Positions 26,345-35,613 of a DNA stretch of 64,000 nucleotides are shown in pieces (within the stretch, counting starts at the first letter, position 1; every line of letters starts with the position of its first letter). This DNA is from DASSUW01 sp963759375 (GTDB taxonomy: Bacteria; Actinomycetota; Thermoleophilia; Solirubrobacterales; Solirubrobacteraceae): positions 620,001 to 684,000 of the forward strand of contig CAVWYY010000002.1 of assembly GCA_963759375.1 (NCBI GenBank), written 5' to 3'. Position numbers and translations under genes: made by a program. The notes below the pieces were generated by a model. It saw only the letters and a program-made list of their open reading frames with translations. It was not told the origin of the DNA and did no database searches.

Positions 26345-26977
26345 ATGTCAAGTGAGGTCGACGGACGCTCGGCTCGCGGCCAGGCGACGCGGCAGCGCAT
26401 CGTCGATGCGGCGCGCGACGTCCTGGTCGCCCACGGACACGGCGGAGCGAGCACGCGCGCGGTGGCCGACGCGGCGGGGGTGCACCTCTCCCAGGTCCAC
26501 TACCACTTCGGTGGCCGCCAGGGCCTGCTCGTGGAGGTCCTGCATCAGGAGAACGACTCGTTGCTCGCGCGGCAGCGTGAGCTCTACGCCGCTTCCGGAC
26601 TCCTGTCGGAGAAGTGGCGCATCGCGTGCGACCTCCTCGACAGCGACCTGGAGTCGGGCTACGTGCGCGTGCTGTGGGAGCTGTGGGCGGCCGGGCTGAC
26701 CGATCCCGAGCTCGCCGCCGGCTGGCGCGGGGCGATGCAGGGCTGGCGTGACCTGCTCGAGTCGGTGTTCGCCGCCTGGGCGGAGGAGCTCGACGTCGAG
26801 CTGCCGCTGCGGCCGCGCGCGCTCGCGACGATGGTCGGGAACATCTTCGAAGGCATCGAGATCGAGCTGCTCGCCGGGGTCGAGGCGCCGCACCGCGAGG
26901 TGCTCGACGCCATCGGCGACCTCATCGCGCGTGCTGAGATCGAGCCCGCGGGTGCGCCTCGAAGTACACGTCCTTGA
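26345..26977 (+). CDS. TetR/AcrR-family transcriptional regulator
   Basis: The 210-residue protein has the N-terminal TetR helix-turn-helix (TRQRIVDAARDVLVAHG, then STRAVADAAGVHLSQVHYHF) and a ligand-binding C-terminal domain containing LRPRALATMVGNIFEGIEIE. It likely represses the divergent tautomerase/hydrolase-glycosyltransferase pair and itself through the palindrome at 26304-26323. Its 3' end overlaps the convergent xerD gene by 56 bp. The inducer cannot be read from the sequence. Confidence 0.9.
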   Translation: MSSEVDGRSARGQATRQRIVDAARDVLVAHGHGGASTRAVADAAGVHLSQVHYHFGGRQGLLVEVLHQENDSLLARQRELYAASGLLSEKWRIACDLLDSDLESGYVRVLWELWAAGLTDPELAAGWRGAMQGWRDLLESVFAAWAEELDVELPLRPRALATMVGNIFEGIEIELLAGVEAPHREVLDAIGDLIARAEIEPAGAPRSTRP

Positions 26978-27866
26978 GGCGCTCGGCCGAGAGGTGCGTG
27001 TACACCTGCGTCGTGGCGATGTCTGCGTGGCCGAGCATCTCCTGCAGTGAGCGCAGGTCGCAGCCACCCGCCAGTAGGTGGGTCGCGAACGTGTGGCGGA
27101 GCGTGTGCGGGCTCATCTTCCCGTCGAGCCCCGCGCTGCGCGCGTGGCGCTGCACGATCTTGTAGAGACCCTGCCGGGTGAGCCGCCCGCCGCGGTGGTT
27201 GAGGAACAGCGTGGCCTCCATGCGGTCGCCCACGAGCCGCGGCCGGCCCCGGCCGAGATAGGCGACGAGCGCGCGCGAGGCGGCCGAGCCGATCGGCACC
27301 AGGCGCTCCTTGGCGCCCTTGCCGCGGGCCCGCAGCACGCCGGTCTCGAGGTCCACGTCGCCGACCTCGAGACCGATGGCCTCCGACGCGCGGAGCCCGC
27401 AGGCGTACATCAGCTCCAACAGCGCGCGGTCGCGCAGCGCGGGCGGCTCGGTCCCCCGCGGCGCCTCCAGCAGCCGGGCCACCTCGTCCCGGGAGAGAAC
27501 CTGCGGGAGGCGCCGGCTTTGCTTGGGGGCACTCAGGTGGACGGTCGGGTCGTCGGTGATCAGGTCCTGGCGGCGCAGGTGGCGGTAGAAGGACCGCAGG
27601 CAGGCGACCTTGCGCTGCAGCGTCGCCGGCGAGACCGCGGGGCGGTCCTCCCCGCCGGCCGCCATGTCGGCGACGAAGTCGGCGAGGTCGCTGTGCGTCG
27701 CGGTCAGCGCGTCGGTGTGCGTGCGCTTGAGGTGCGAGCCGAGCTGAAGCAGGTCGGACCGGTAGGCCTCGAGCGTGTTGCGGGACAGCCCGCGCTCGAA
27801 CTCCAGGTAGGCCAGGAAGTCGAGCAGCAGGTGCTCGAACGGCTGGGTCGGCGTCGCGATCGCCAT
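26922..27866 (-). CDS. xerD: Site-specific tyrosine recombinase XerD
   Basis: XerD (314 residues from MAIATPTQPF) resolves chromosome dimers at dif with XerC and FtsK. The SAM-like core-binding domain is at the N-terminus (LDFLAYLEFERGLSRNTLEA). The catalytic residues are all visible: Arg in ACGLRASEAIGLEVGD, Lys in GKGAKERLVPIG, the HxxR in SPHTLRHTFATHLL, and His/Tyr in LGHADIATTQVYTHLS. The longer frame from 27929 is less likely; neither start has a good ribosome site. The gene is chromosomal housekeeping rather than an integrase, judging from its neighbours and the absence of att repeats. Confidence 0.93.
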   Translation of the reverse strand: MAIATPTQPFEHLLLDFLAYLEFERGLSRNTLEAYRSDLLQLGSHLKRTHTDALTATHSDLADFVADMAAGGEDRPAVSPATLQRKVACLRSFYRHLRRQDLITDDPTVHLSAPKQSRRLPQVLSRDEVARLLEAPRGTEPPALRDRALLELMYACGLRASEAIGLEVGDVDLETGVLRARGKGAKERLVPIGSAASRALVAYLGRGRPRLVGDRMEATLFLNHRGGRLTRQGLYKIVQRHARSAGLDGKMSPHTLRHTFATHLLAGGCDLRSLQEMLGHADIATTQVYTHLSAERLKDVYFEAHPRARSQHAR

Positions 27867-27907
27867 GGAGGATCTGAATTCGCCGCCGCGAAGGAGCCGC
27901 CTGCCCG

Positions 27908-28537
27908 GTGCAACAGCCCTGTCAGCCATGGGTCGAGGTCGACCGCTACATCGCCGACCGCCTGATCGGCGACGACCCGCCCTTCGATCGCGGCGACCTG
28001 CCGCCGCACGAGGTCTCGCCGCCGCAGGGCGCGCTGCTCGAGCTGCTGGCGCGCCTGACCGGCGCGCGGTCGGTCCTCGAGATCGGCACGCTGGCCGGCT
28101 ACAGCACGCTCTGGCTGGCGCGGGCGCTGCCGCCGGGCGGGCGGATCGTGACGCTCGAGGCGTCTCCCGAGCACGCCGAGGTGGCGCGGCGCAACCTCGC
28201 CGGGCTGCCCGTCGAGCTGATCGTCGGCCCGGCGCTGGACACGCTGCCCACGCTGACCGGCCCGTTCGACCTCGTGTTCATCGACGCCGACAAGCGCAGC
28301 AACGCCGAGTACCTGCGGTGGGCGCTCGCGCTGTCGCGGCCCGGCACGCTGATCGTGGCCGACAACGTGGTGCGCGACGGCGCGATCGCCGACGCGTCCA
28401 GCGACGACCCGAGCGTCGTCGGCGTGCGCGCGTTCTTCGACGCGGTGGCGGCCGAGCCGCGCCTGCGGGCGACCGCGATCCAGACCGTCGGCGCGAAGGG
28501 CTACGACGGCTTTGCCCTGCTGCTGGTCGACGGTTAG
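27908..28537 (+). CDS. O-methyltransferase (COMT/CCoAOMT-like)
   Basis: The 209-residue SAM-dependent enzyme matches the family of catechol/caffeoyl-CoA O-methyltransferases: VLEIGTLAGYSTLWLARAL is motif I, VTLEASPEHAEVARRNL binds the ribose, and LVFIDADKRSNAEYLRWAL with LIVADNVVRDG provides the metal ligands. The start is GTG 27908 with AGGAG upstream. It is a soluble enzyme of unknown substrate. It is divergent from xerD with only 41 bp between starts and is followed after 9 bp by a small exported protein gene. Confidence 0.9.
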   Translation: MQQPCQPWVEVDRYIADRLIGDDPPFDRGDLPPHEVSPPQGALLELLARLTGARSVLEIGTLAGYSTLWLARALPPGGRIVTLEASPEHAEVARRNLAGLPVELIVGPALDTLPTLTGPFDLVFIDADKRSNAEYLRWALALSRPGTLIVADNVVRDGAIADASSDDPSVVGVRAFFDAVAAEPRLRATAIQTVGAKGYDGFALLLVDG

Positions 28538-28546
28538 TGTCGGCAC

Positions 28547-29047
28547 ATGAGACGCACAATCGCTGCAGGCGTCGCGGTGGCCGGCCTCGTGCTCGGCCCC
28601 GGGGCGGCGACCGCTGCCGCACCGCAGAAGATCACCGCCGCCGGCGTCGGGCAGGTGAAGCTCGGCAAGACGTTCAAGGTGCTCCGCCAGCAGGGGCTCG
28701 TCGGCAAGCTCAGGAAGGGCTGTGAGCTTGCGCCGAATACGCGGACCGCGCGGCTGCGCTCGCCGCTCAAGGGCGCGGTGAACTTCAGCCAGAGCAACCC
28801 GCGCAAGGCGAGCAACATCACGATCACCGGCGGCGCCGAAGCGCGCGGCGTCGGGATCGGCGACACGCTCGCGGACATCAAGGCGAAGTTCAAGAAGCGC
28901 AAGGTCGATCGCTCCCAGGAGGACGTGTTCGGCCTCACGTTCGTGCACATCCCGAGGGCGCAGAACATCCGGCTGCAGTTCGCCATCGACGTCGACACGA
29001 AGAAGATCACGCTCATCGGCGTGCCCTTCATCGCGCTCTGCGAGTAG
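28547..29047 (+). CDS. Small exported protein of unknown function
   Basis: This 166-residue protein has a clear signal peptide (MRRTIAAGVAVAGLVLGPG with an AAA-type cleavage region) and a mature beta-rich domain containing ITAAGVGQVKLGKTFKVLR, RGVGIGDTLADIKAKF and a final Cys. The phrase about VGQVKLGKT recalls a family of small secreted proteins in Solirubrobacterales, for which I know no function. Two Cys (in GCELAP and IALCE) could form a disulfide. ATG 28547 is 9 bp after the methyltransferase stop, so the two may share a transcript. Confidence 0.72.
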   Translation: MRRTIAAGVAVAGLVLGPGAATAAAPQKITAAGVGQVKLGKTFKVLRQQGLVGKLRKGCELAPNTRTARLRSPLKGAVNFSQSNPRKASNITITGGAEARGVGIGDTLADIKAKFKKRKVDRSQEDVFGLTFVHIPRAQNIRLQFAIDVDTKKITLIGVPFIALCE

Positions 29048-29061
29048 GGCGGCCAGGCCCG

Positions 29062-29661
29062 CTAGCGAGCGTCGGCTGCCAGCTTGATGCCGAAGCCGAT
29101 CAGCGCCGCGCCGCTGATCGCCTCCAGCTTGCGCGCGCCGCGCACGAACGCGGCGCGCGCCCGGCTGACGGCCGAGGCCAGCAGCAGGTACCAGGCCATG
29201 CTGAGCAGGATCTGCACCGCGGCGAGCAGCAGCGTCGTCGCGAGCAGCGGGCTGCCCTCGGGCACGAACTGCGGCAGCAGCGCGACGTAGAACAGGCCGA
29301 CTTTGGGGTTGGCCAGTGCGGTCACCACGCCGCGGCGGAACGGGCGGCCGTCGCGGGCCGCAGGCGCGTCGTGCCCGCTGCGCGCGCGGCGGATCGCCTG
29401 GATCCCGAACCACACGAGGATGCCGGCGCCGATCACCTTGAGGACGGTGAAGGCCGTCGCCGAGGCGGCGACCAGTGCTGAGACGCCGAACATCGAGGCG
29501 ACCGCCCAGACCGCGAGGCCAGTCGCGTCGCCGGCCATCGCGGAGAGCGCCCGGCCGCGGCCGCCGCGCGCGGCCGAGTGGATCACCAGCGCGGTCGCGG
29601 GCCCCGGCGAGAGCGCGAGCATCGCCGCCACCGGGGTGAAAGCCACGACCGCCTCCAGCAT
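29062..29661 (-). CDS. LysE/RhtB family amino-acid exporter
   Basis: The 199-residue membrane protein has about six hydrophobic helices and the LysE signature near the N-terminus, FTPVAAMLALSPGPATALVI, followed by GRALSAMAGDATGLAVW and RRGVVTALANPKVGLFYVAL. These exporters pump amino acids or analogues outward with the proton gradient. The ATG shares one base with the TGA of the preceding nudix gene (TGATG), so translation is coupled. Specific substrate unknown. Confidence 0.9.
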   Translation of the reverse strand: MLEAVVAFTPVAAMLALSPGPATALVIHSAARGGRGRALSAMAGDATGLAVWAVASMFGVSALVAASATAFTVLKVIGAGILVWFGIQAIRRARSGHDAPAARDGRPFRRGVVTALANPKVGLFYVALLPQFVPEGSPLLATTLLLAAVQILLSMAWYLLLASAVSRARAAFVRGARKLEAISGAALIGFGIKLAADAR

Positions 29662-30201
29662 CAGCCCGAGAGGCGCTCCTTGAGCGCGTGCAGCCCGATC
29701 AGCGTCTTGGAGTCCTTGGTCTCGGCGAGGATCGCGTCGAGGTCGGCGAGCGGGCGGACCTCGACGTCGATCCGCTCGTTGTGATCGACCTCGGGCCGCT
29801 CGGCGACGTCGGAGATCCCGGTGGCGAGGAACAGGTGGACCTCCTCGTCGGTGAACCCGGGCGACGTGTAGAACGAGCCGAGCGGCTCCCAGTCGGAAGC
29901 CTGCTTGCCGATCTCCTCGGCCAGCTCGCGCTTGGCGGTGTCCAGCGGCGACTCGCCCTCCTCGTCGAGCTTGCCCGCCGGCAGCTCCAGCAGGTCCGGG
30001 CTGTCCGAGCGCCTCGCGCGGCTGGCGGACCAGCCACAGCCGGTCGCCGTCGAGCACGACGATGCCGACCGCGCCGGTGTGGCGGACGATCATGCGGTCG
30101 ACCTCCTCGCCGTCCTCGTGGCGGAAGCGGCCCTTGTGCACGGTGAAGAAGCCCGCGTCGTAGACGGTCTCCTCGCCGAGCGCCTCGAAGCGCGAGCTCA
30201 C
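29661..30201 (-). CDS. NUDIX hydrolase, ADP-ribose pyrophosphatase type (frameshifted)
   Basis: The protein hydrolyses nucleoside diphosphate-X compounds such as ADP-ribose. GTG 30201 opens VSSRFEALGEETVYDAGFF. The raw frame breaks after WLVRQPREAL. Deleting one base of the CC pair at 30005-30006 (plus strand) continues as DSPDLLELPAGKLDEEGES and PLDTAKRELAEEIGKQ, a complete Nudix box with the one-residue-longer loop typical of actinobacterial members, and ends KTLIGLHALKERLSG. The 541-nt span is one base over a multiple of three, consistent with one inserted base. It is the last gene but one of the pyrG operon and overlaps lysE. Confidence 0.87.
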
Positions 30202-30217
30202 CCGGCGGATTGTGCCA

Positions 30218-31324
30218 TCAGACCGCGGCGGCCTCGTCGAGCAGCGCGAGCGCCACGTCGAGCATCCCCTCGAGCGCGACCACCGAGACACGCTCGGTGG
30301 GCTCGTGGTTGCGCTCGGTGCCGTTGGCCAGGCAGATGCATGGGAAGCCGGCGGCCTGCAGGACGTTGGCGTCCGAGCCGCCGCCGCTGTTCACGCGCGT
30401 CGGCTCGTACCCGCACGCCCGCAGCGCGGTCTCGGCCGCCGTCAGCTCCGGCGCGCCGGCTCGGACCTTGTAGCCCGGGAACGTCTTCTCGCTCACCACG
30501 TCGACGTCGCACTCGCTCTGCGCGGCGCCGTCGTACAGCGCGTCGACGATGCCGGAGACGACGGTCTCGACCCGCACGGGATCGAGCGACCGAGCCTCGA
30601 GGTGCAGGCGGCAGCGCTCCGGGACGACGTTGGTGGTGCCGACGCCGCCGTGCACCGACCCGACGTTCGCGGTCGTCTCCGGGTCGATCCGGCCGAGCGG
30701 CATCGCAGCGACGGCCCGCGCCGCGGCGAGGATGGCGCTGCGGCCGTCCTCGGGCCGCAGGCCGGCGTGGGCGGCCTTGCCGTGGAAGTCGGCCTGCATG
30801 ACGTACGCGGTCGGCGACGCGGTGACGATCTCGCCGATCGGCGTCGCCTGGTCGAACACGTAGCCGAAGTCGGAGTGCAGGCGCGAGGCGTCGAACTGCT
30901 TGACGCCGGCCAGCGAGTTCTCCTCGGCGACCGTGAACAGGAGCTCGATCGCCACCGGCGAGCCTTCGACGCTCGCCCGCCGCACGACCTCGAGCATCAC
31001 GGCCAGGGCGGCCTTGTTGTCGGCGCCGAGGATGCCGTCATGCTCGTTCTCCCAGCCGCCGTCGACGAGCACGGGCTCGATCGGCAGGTCGTGCTCGACG
31101 GTGTCCATGTGCGCGCACAGCAGCACCGACCGCTCGCCACGGCCGGGAACCCGCGCGAGCAGGTTGCCGGCCTCGTCCGCCTCGGCCGTGACGCCCATCC
31201 GCCGCAGCTCGGCGACGACCCGCTCGGAGCACTCGGCCTCCTGCCCGGACGGGCTGGGGATGCGGCACAGATCGGTGAACAGCCCCGCGAGCCGGGCCTT
31301 CTCGGCCTCGGACGCGGGCCTCAC
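30218..31324 (-). CDS. M20/M42-type metallopeptidase (PepT-like)
   Basis: The 368-residue cytosolic peptidase has the two-zinc site of the M20 clan: LLCAHMDTVEHDL, the bridging Asp in GILGADNKAALAVMLEV, the Glu pair in LFTVAEENSLAG, and the last His in NGTERNHEPTERV. The dimerisation insert includes FHGKAAHAGLRPEDGRS. It resembles tripeptidase-T-like enzymes found beside pyrG in actinobacteria. GTG 31324 overlaps the pyrG TGA (GTGA), and the nudix gene follows after 16 bp, so these form one operon. Confidence 0.9.
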   Translation of the reverse strand: MRPASEAEKARLAGLFTDLCRIPSPSGQEAECSERVVAELRRMGVTAEADEAGNLLARVPGRGERSVLLCAHMDTVEHDLPIEPVLVDGGWENEHDGILGADNKAALAVMLEVVRRASVEGSPVAIELLFTVAEENSLAGVKQFDASRLHSDFGYVFDQATPIGEIVTASPTAYVMQADFHGKAAHAGLRPEDGRSAILAAARAVAAMPLGRIDPETTANVGSVHGGVGTTNVVPERCRLHLEARSLDPVRVETVVSGIVDALYDGAAQSECDVDVVSEKTFPGYKVRAGAPELTAAETALRACGYEPTRVNSGGGSDANVLQAAGFPCICLANGTERNHEPTERVSVVALEGMLDVALALLDEAAAV

Positions 31325-32994
31325 GTGCTGTGGGCCGGCTGGTGCGCTGTGATCTCCTGCGGCCGCCGCTCCCGCGCGCGGGTCAGCGCCGCCTCCACGA
31401 ACTCGCGGAACAGGGGTGCCGGGCGCTCGGGACGAGACTTGAACTCCGGGTGGAACTGCGACGCCACGAAGAACGGGTGGTCGTGGATCTCGATGATCTC
31501 GACCAGCCGCTCGTCCGGCGACGTGCCGGAGACGACCAGCCCGCCAGCCTCGAGCCGCTTGCGCAGGAAGTTGTTGACCTCGTAGCGATGGCGGTGGCGC
31601 TCGTAGATCACCGCTTCCGCGTACAGCTCGCGGGCCCTGGTGTCCGGGTGCAGCTTTATCGGGTCGGCCCCCAGGCGCATCGTGCCGCCCATGTCCGCGA
31701 CCTCCTTCTGCTCGGGCAGGAGGTCGATGACCGGGGCCGGCGTCTCGGGGTCGAACTCCGTGGAGTTCGCGCCGTCCATGCCGACGACGTGGCGCGCGAA
31801 GTCCGCCACCGCCATCTGCATACCGAGGCAGATGCCCAGGAACGGGATTTTCTGCTCGCGGGCGATCCGCGAGGCCGTGATCTTGCCCTCGATCCCGCGC
31901 ACGCCGAAGCCGCCGGGGATCAGGATGCCGTCGGCCTGCGCGACGCGCTGGCGCACCTCGCCGTCGTCCAGCGTCTCGGAGTCCACCCAGTCGATCTTGA
32001 TCGGGCAGCCGTGGTGGAAGCCGGCGTGGCGCAGCGCCTCCGCGACCGACAGGTACGCGTCCTCGAGCTTGACGTACTTGCCGACGAGCGCGATCCGGAC
32101 CGGGTCGTGGTCCGCCGCCTCGCTGGCGCGGCGCATGAGTTGCTCCCAGGCCGTGAGGTCGGGCGGCGAGGCCTCGAGCCCGAAGTGCTCGAGCACGAAG
32201 TCGTCGACGCCCTCCGCGTTGAAGTAGAGCGGGACCTTGTAGATGTTGTCGACGTCCCGCGCCGAGACGATCGCCTCCGCCGGCAGCGACGCGAACAGCG
32301 CGATCTTCTTGCGCACGTCGTGCGGGAGGCCGCCCTCGGAGCGGCAGACCACCATGTCGGGCTGGATACCGATGCGCCGCAGCTCGTTGACCGAGTGCTG
32401 CGTCGGCTTCGTCTTCAGCTCACCCGCGTGGCCGATGTACGGCACCAGCGTCAGGTGGATGTACATGCAGCGGCGGCGGCCGACGTCGACCGGGAACTGC
32501 CGGATGGCCTCCAGGAACGGCAGCGACTCGATGTCGCCCACCGTGCCGCCGATCTCCGTGATCACCACGTCGACGTCCTGGCTCTCGGCGATCAGCCGGA
32601 TCCGGTGCTTGATCTCGTCGGTGATGTGCGGGACGACCTGGACCGTGCCGCCCAGGTAGTCACCCCGGCGCTCCTTGCGGATGACCGAGTTGTAGATCGC
32701 GCCGGCGGTGACGTTCGAGCCGCGCGACGTGTTCGCGTCGGTGAACCGCTCGTAGTGCCCGAGATCGAGATCGGTCTCGGCGCCGTCCTCGGTCACGAAC
32801 ACCTCGCCGTGCTGGAACGGCGACATCGTGCCGGGGTCGATGTTGATGTACGGATCGAACTTCTGGAGCGCGACCTTCAGGCCGCGGGACACCAGCAGGC
32901 GGCCGATCGAGGCCGCCGCGATGCCCTTGCCGAGCGAGGAGACAACCCCGCCGGTGACGAAAATGAAACGAGTGCGGGGTCGTGACTCAGGCAA
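31321..32994 (-). CDS. pyrG: CTP synthase
   Basis: PyrG (557 residues) aminates UTP to CTP with glutamine. The synthetase domain begins FIFVTGGVVSSLGKGIAAAS and includes KFDPYINIDPGTMSPFQHGE and EIGGTVGDIESLPFLEA. The C-terminal glutamine amidotransferase has the oxyanion motif GGFGVRGIEGK, the nucleophile in FLGICLGMQMAV and the His/Glu pair in ASQFHPEFKSRP. The start is TTG 32994, supported by AGGAGG eight bases upstream; no in-frame ATG or GTG fits. It sits between recN and the peptidase. Confidence 0.97.
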   Translation of the reverse strand: MPESRPRTRFIFVTGGVVSSLGKGIAAASIGRLLVSRGLKVALQKFDPYINIDPGTMSPFQHGEVFVTEDGAETDLDLGHYERFTDANTSRGSNVTAGAIYNSVIRKERRGDYLGGTVQVVPHITDEIKHRIRLIAESQDVDVVITEIGGTVGDIESLPFLEAIRQFPVDVGRRRCMYIHLTLVPYIGHAGELKTKPTQHSVNELRRIGIQPDMVVCRSEGGLPHDVRKKIALFASLPAEAIVSARDVDNIYKVPLYFNAEGVDDFVLEHFGLEASPPDLTAWEQLMRRASEAADHDPVRIALVGKYVKLEDAYLSVAEALRHAGFHHGCPIKIDWVDSETLDDGEVRQRVAQADGILIPGGFGVRGIEGKITASRIAREQKIPFLGICLGMQMAVADFARHVVGMDGANSTEFDPETPAPVIDLLPEQKEVADMGGTMRLGADPIKLHPDTRARELYAEAVIYERHRHRYEVNNFLRKRLEAGGLVVSGTSPDERLVEIIEIHDHPFFVASQFHPEFKSRPERPAPLFREFVEAALTRARERRPQEITAHQPAHST

Positions 32995-33054
32995 TGTGCA
33001 TCCTCCTGGGCTGCCAGTCTAGAGCGCGATGCGGCGGGACCTCGCCGGCAGCCG

Positions 33055-34704
33055 CTACGCGGCCTTCAGCAGCTCCCGCGCGTGACGTCGGGCCGCGGCG
33101 TCGCCGTCCTCGGCGCCCAGCATCCGCACGAGTTCGCCGACGAGGGCGGACTTCTCGAGCCGCGTGACGGTCGTCCGCGCGGTGTCGGCCGACGTGTCCT
33201 TGACGATTGTGAAATGGCGATCGGCCAGCGAGGCGATCTGGGGCAAATGGGTGATGCAGATGATCTGGCGGCCCTCCGCGAGGTCGCGCAGCTGCTCGCC
33301 CACCGCGCGCGCGGTCTGGCCGCCGATCCCGGCGTCGACCTCATCGAACACGAGTGTCGCCGGACCGGCCTCGGCGGCCACGCCCATCAGCGCCAGCATC
33401 ACCCGTGACAGCTCGCCGCCGGAGGCGGTCTCGCGCAGCGGGCCGGCCGGCACACCCGGGTTCGGCGCGATCAGGAACTCCACCTCGTCGCCGCCCGACG
33501 GCCCGTATCCGGCGCGCGGCGCGACGCGCGCCTCGAAGCTCGCGCCGTCCATCGCCAGCGCCGAGAGGCGCTCGACCACTGCGCCGGCCAGCGCCGACGC
33601 GGCCGCCTCGCGGGCGGCGCGCAATCCGGCGGCCTGCGACTCCAGCTCCGCGCGGGCGGCCTCCAGCGCGGCCTCGCCGGCCTCGAGCGCCTCCTCGGCG
33701 CCCGCCAGCTCGGCGCGCCGGCGGCGGCACTCCTCGCCGTACTCGAGCACCGCGGCGATCGTGCCGCCGTGCTTGCGCTTCAGCCGGTCGAGCAGCGCGA
33801 GGCGCTCCTCGACCTCGTCGAGCCGGCCGGGCGGCGCGTCGATCGCCTCGCCGTAGCGGCGCAGCTCGCCCGCCAGGTCGTCCGCCTCCACGGCCAGCGC
33901 CTGGGCGCGGTCGGCCAGCTCGTCGAGCGCCGCGTCGACGCCACGGACGCCCTCGAGCGCCCGCGCGGCGGACACCAGCCCCTCGGCGGCGCCCTCCTCG
34001 CCCAGCGCGGCCGCGCCGCCGCCCGAGGCGGCGAGCAGGGCCGACACGTGACGCAGGCGCTCGCGCTCGGCCAGCAACAACTCCTCCTCAGCCTCGTCGG
34101 GCTGCGCGCGGTCGATCTCCTCGAGCTCCCAGTCCAGGAGGTCGAGCTCGCGGTCGCGCGCTCCCGCCCGCGCCTGCAGCGCCTTCAGCTCGTCCCGCAG
34201 GCCGCGCTCGCGCGCGTAGGCCGCGGCGAAGGCCTCGCGGCGCTCCGCCTGCTCCGGCCCGCAGAAGCCGTCCAGGATCTCGAGCTGCGCCGACGCCAGC
34301 GTCAGCCGCCGGTGCTCGTGCTGGCCGTAGAACGACAGCAGCGCGCCGCCGAGCTCCTGCAGATCGGCCGCCGTGGCGCTGCGGCCGCCGACGTACGCCC
34401 GCGTGCGGCCCTCGGCGCTCACGCGCCGGGCCAGCACCAGCTCGTCGGCGTCCTCGGGCAGGCGGTCCGCCAGCTCCTCGCGCAGCGCCACGGGCAGCGC
34501 GAACACGCCCTCGACGTACGCCTCCGACGCGCCCGGCCGGACGATGCCCGACCGCGGCTTGCCGCCCAGCAACAGGTCGAGCGCGTGGGCGAGCACGGTC
34601 TTGCCCGCTCCGGTCTCGCCGGTCAGGACGTTGAGCCCGGGCCCGAAGCCCAGCTCGGCCCGCTCGATCAGCAGGAGGTTCTCGACGCGCAGCTCGTGGA
34701 GCAC
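33055..34704 (-). CDS. recN: DNA repair ATPase RecN
   Basis: RecN (549 residues) is an SMC-like ATPase for double-strand-break repair. The ABC head halves are at the ends: Walker A in VLTGETGAGKTVLAHALD, and the signature ASGGELSRVMLALMG, with Walker B in TLVFDEVDAGIGGQTA and the H-loop in IICITHLPQIASLAD. Between them lies an Ala/Glu/Leu-rich coiled coil. It starts at GTG 34704 (VLHELRVENLL). The order tlyA-nadK-recN is the conserved order in actinobacteria. Confidence 0.96.
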   Translation of the reverse strand: MLHELRVENLLLIERAELGFGPGLNVLTGETGAGKTVLAHALDLLLGGKPRSGIVRPGASEAYVEGVFALPVALREELADRLPEDADELVLARRVSAEGRTRAYVGGRSATAADLQELGGALLSFYGQHEHRRLTLASAQLEILDGFCGPEQAERREAFAAAYARERGLRDELKALQARAGARDRELDLLDWELEEIDRAQPDEAEEELLLAERERLRHVSALLAASGGGAAALGEEGAAEGLVSAARALEGVRGVDAALDELADRAQALAVEADDLAGELRRYGEAIDAPPGRLDEVEERLALLDRLKRKHGGTIAAVLEYGEECRRRRAELAGAEEALEAGEAALEAARAELESQAAGLRAAREAAASALAGAVVERLSALAMDGASFEARVAPRAGYGPSGGDEVEFLIAPNPGVPAGPLRETASGGELSRVMLALMGVAAEAGPATLVFDEVDAGIGGQTARAVGEQLRDLAEGRQIICITHLPQIASLADRHFTIVKDTSADTARTTVTRLEKSALVGELVRMLGAEDGDAAARRHARELLKAA

Positions 34705-34764
34705 GCCACAGGGTCTAACACCGGCCGAGGACGGAACCCCGGCGTTTCCGCAGATTTGTTGCAG

Positions 34765-35613
34765 TTAGCGCGCGAGTCTTCCGAAGCGCTCGCGCAAGCG
34801 GTGATAGAAGCTCGCCCCCGGCAGCTGGGCGAGCGTCCCGTGGTTGACCCCGAACTCGACGTGCAGGTCCTCCCCGGGCGGCAGCTCGCAGCTCGGCCGG
34901 CCGTCGACGTGCACCTCGACCGGCTCCTCGCGTGACGCGTTGTTGATGGTCAGCAGGTCGTCCGGCGCGACGACCAGCGCCCGCGCCGTCAACGAGTGCG
35001 GCGCGACGAACGAGACGACGTAGCCCTCCACACCCCACGCCATGACCGGCCCGCCGTTGGCGAGGTTGTAGCCCGTCGATCCCTGCGGCGTGGCCACCAC
35101 GAGGCCGTCGCAGCGCACGCGCCCGATCTCCTCGCCCGTCAGCCCGTACGCGAGGTCGGCGACCCGATGGCCGGGCTTGCGGTGGACGGAGACGTCGTTG
35201 ATCGCGGTCCAGGTGCCCTCGGGCCGGCCGACGACGATCGTCGGCAGCTCGATCGTCTCGAAGTCGCCGCCGAACGCGCGCAGGAAGTGCTCGCTGAGAC
35301 CGTCCGGATCGACCGTCGCGAGGAAGCCGACCTCGCCGAAGTTGACCGCGAACACCGGGACGCCGGTGCCCGCGTACTGCCGCAGCGCGGTGAGGATGGT
35401 TCCGTCGCCGCCCATGACGATGCACATGTCGACGCTGTCGACCGACTCGGAGTCGAGCTCGATGCCGTCGCCGGGCGTCAGCCCGTGCTTGGCGGTCTCG
35501 TCGGCGGTGAAGCGCAGCGTCACGCCCGCGCGGCGGGCAGCGGCGATCAGCTCGCGCAGGGCAGTGCCGGTCTCGGAGATCCGCCGGTGGGTGAGGACGG
35601 AGGCCGCCTTCAT
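34765..35613 (-). CDS. nadK: NAD kinase
   Basis: NadK (282 residues) phosphorylates NAD to NADP. The family motifs are the GGDGT loop in CIVMGGDGTILTALR, FAVNFGEVGFLA for NAD binding, and DGLVVATPQGSTGYNLANGG with the Gly-rich second site. Its ATG overlaps the tlyA stop (ATGA) and recN follows after 60 bp, so the three genes are probably cotranscribed. Length and order are normal. Confidence 0.96.
   Translation of the reverse strand: MKAASVLTHRRISETGTALRELIAAARRAGVTLRFTADETAKHGLTPGDGIELDSESVDSVDMCIVMGGDGTILTALRQYAGTGVPVFAVNFGEVGFLATVDPDGLSEHFLRAFGGDFETIELPTIVVGRPEGTWTAINDVSVHRKPGHRVADLAYGLTGEEIGRVRCDGLVVATPQGSTGYNLANGGPVMAWGVEGYVVSFVAPHSLTARALVVAPDDLLTINNASREEPVEVHVDGRPSCELPPGEDLHVEFGVNHGTLAQLPGASFYHRLRERFGRLAR

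Noticed and set aside
26922..27866. Phage or integrative-element integrase
   Set aside because: The protein matches XerD in length and residues, the neighbours are housekeeping genes, and no att repeats, excisionase or tRNA target are adjacent.
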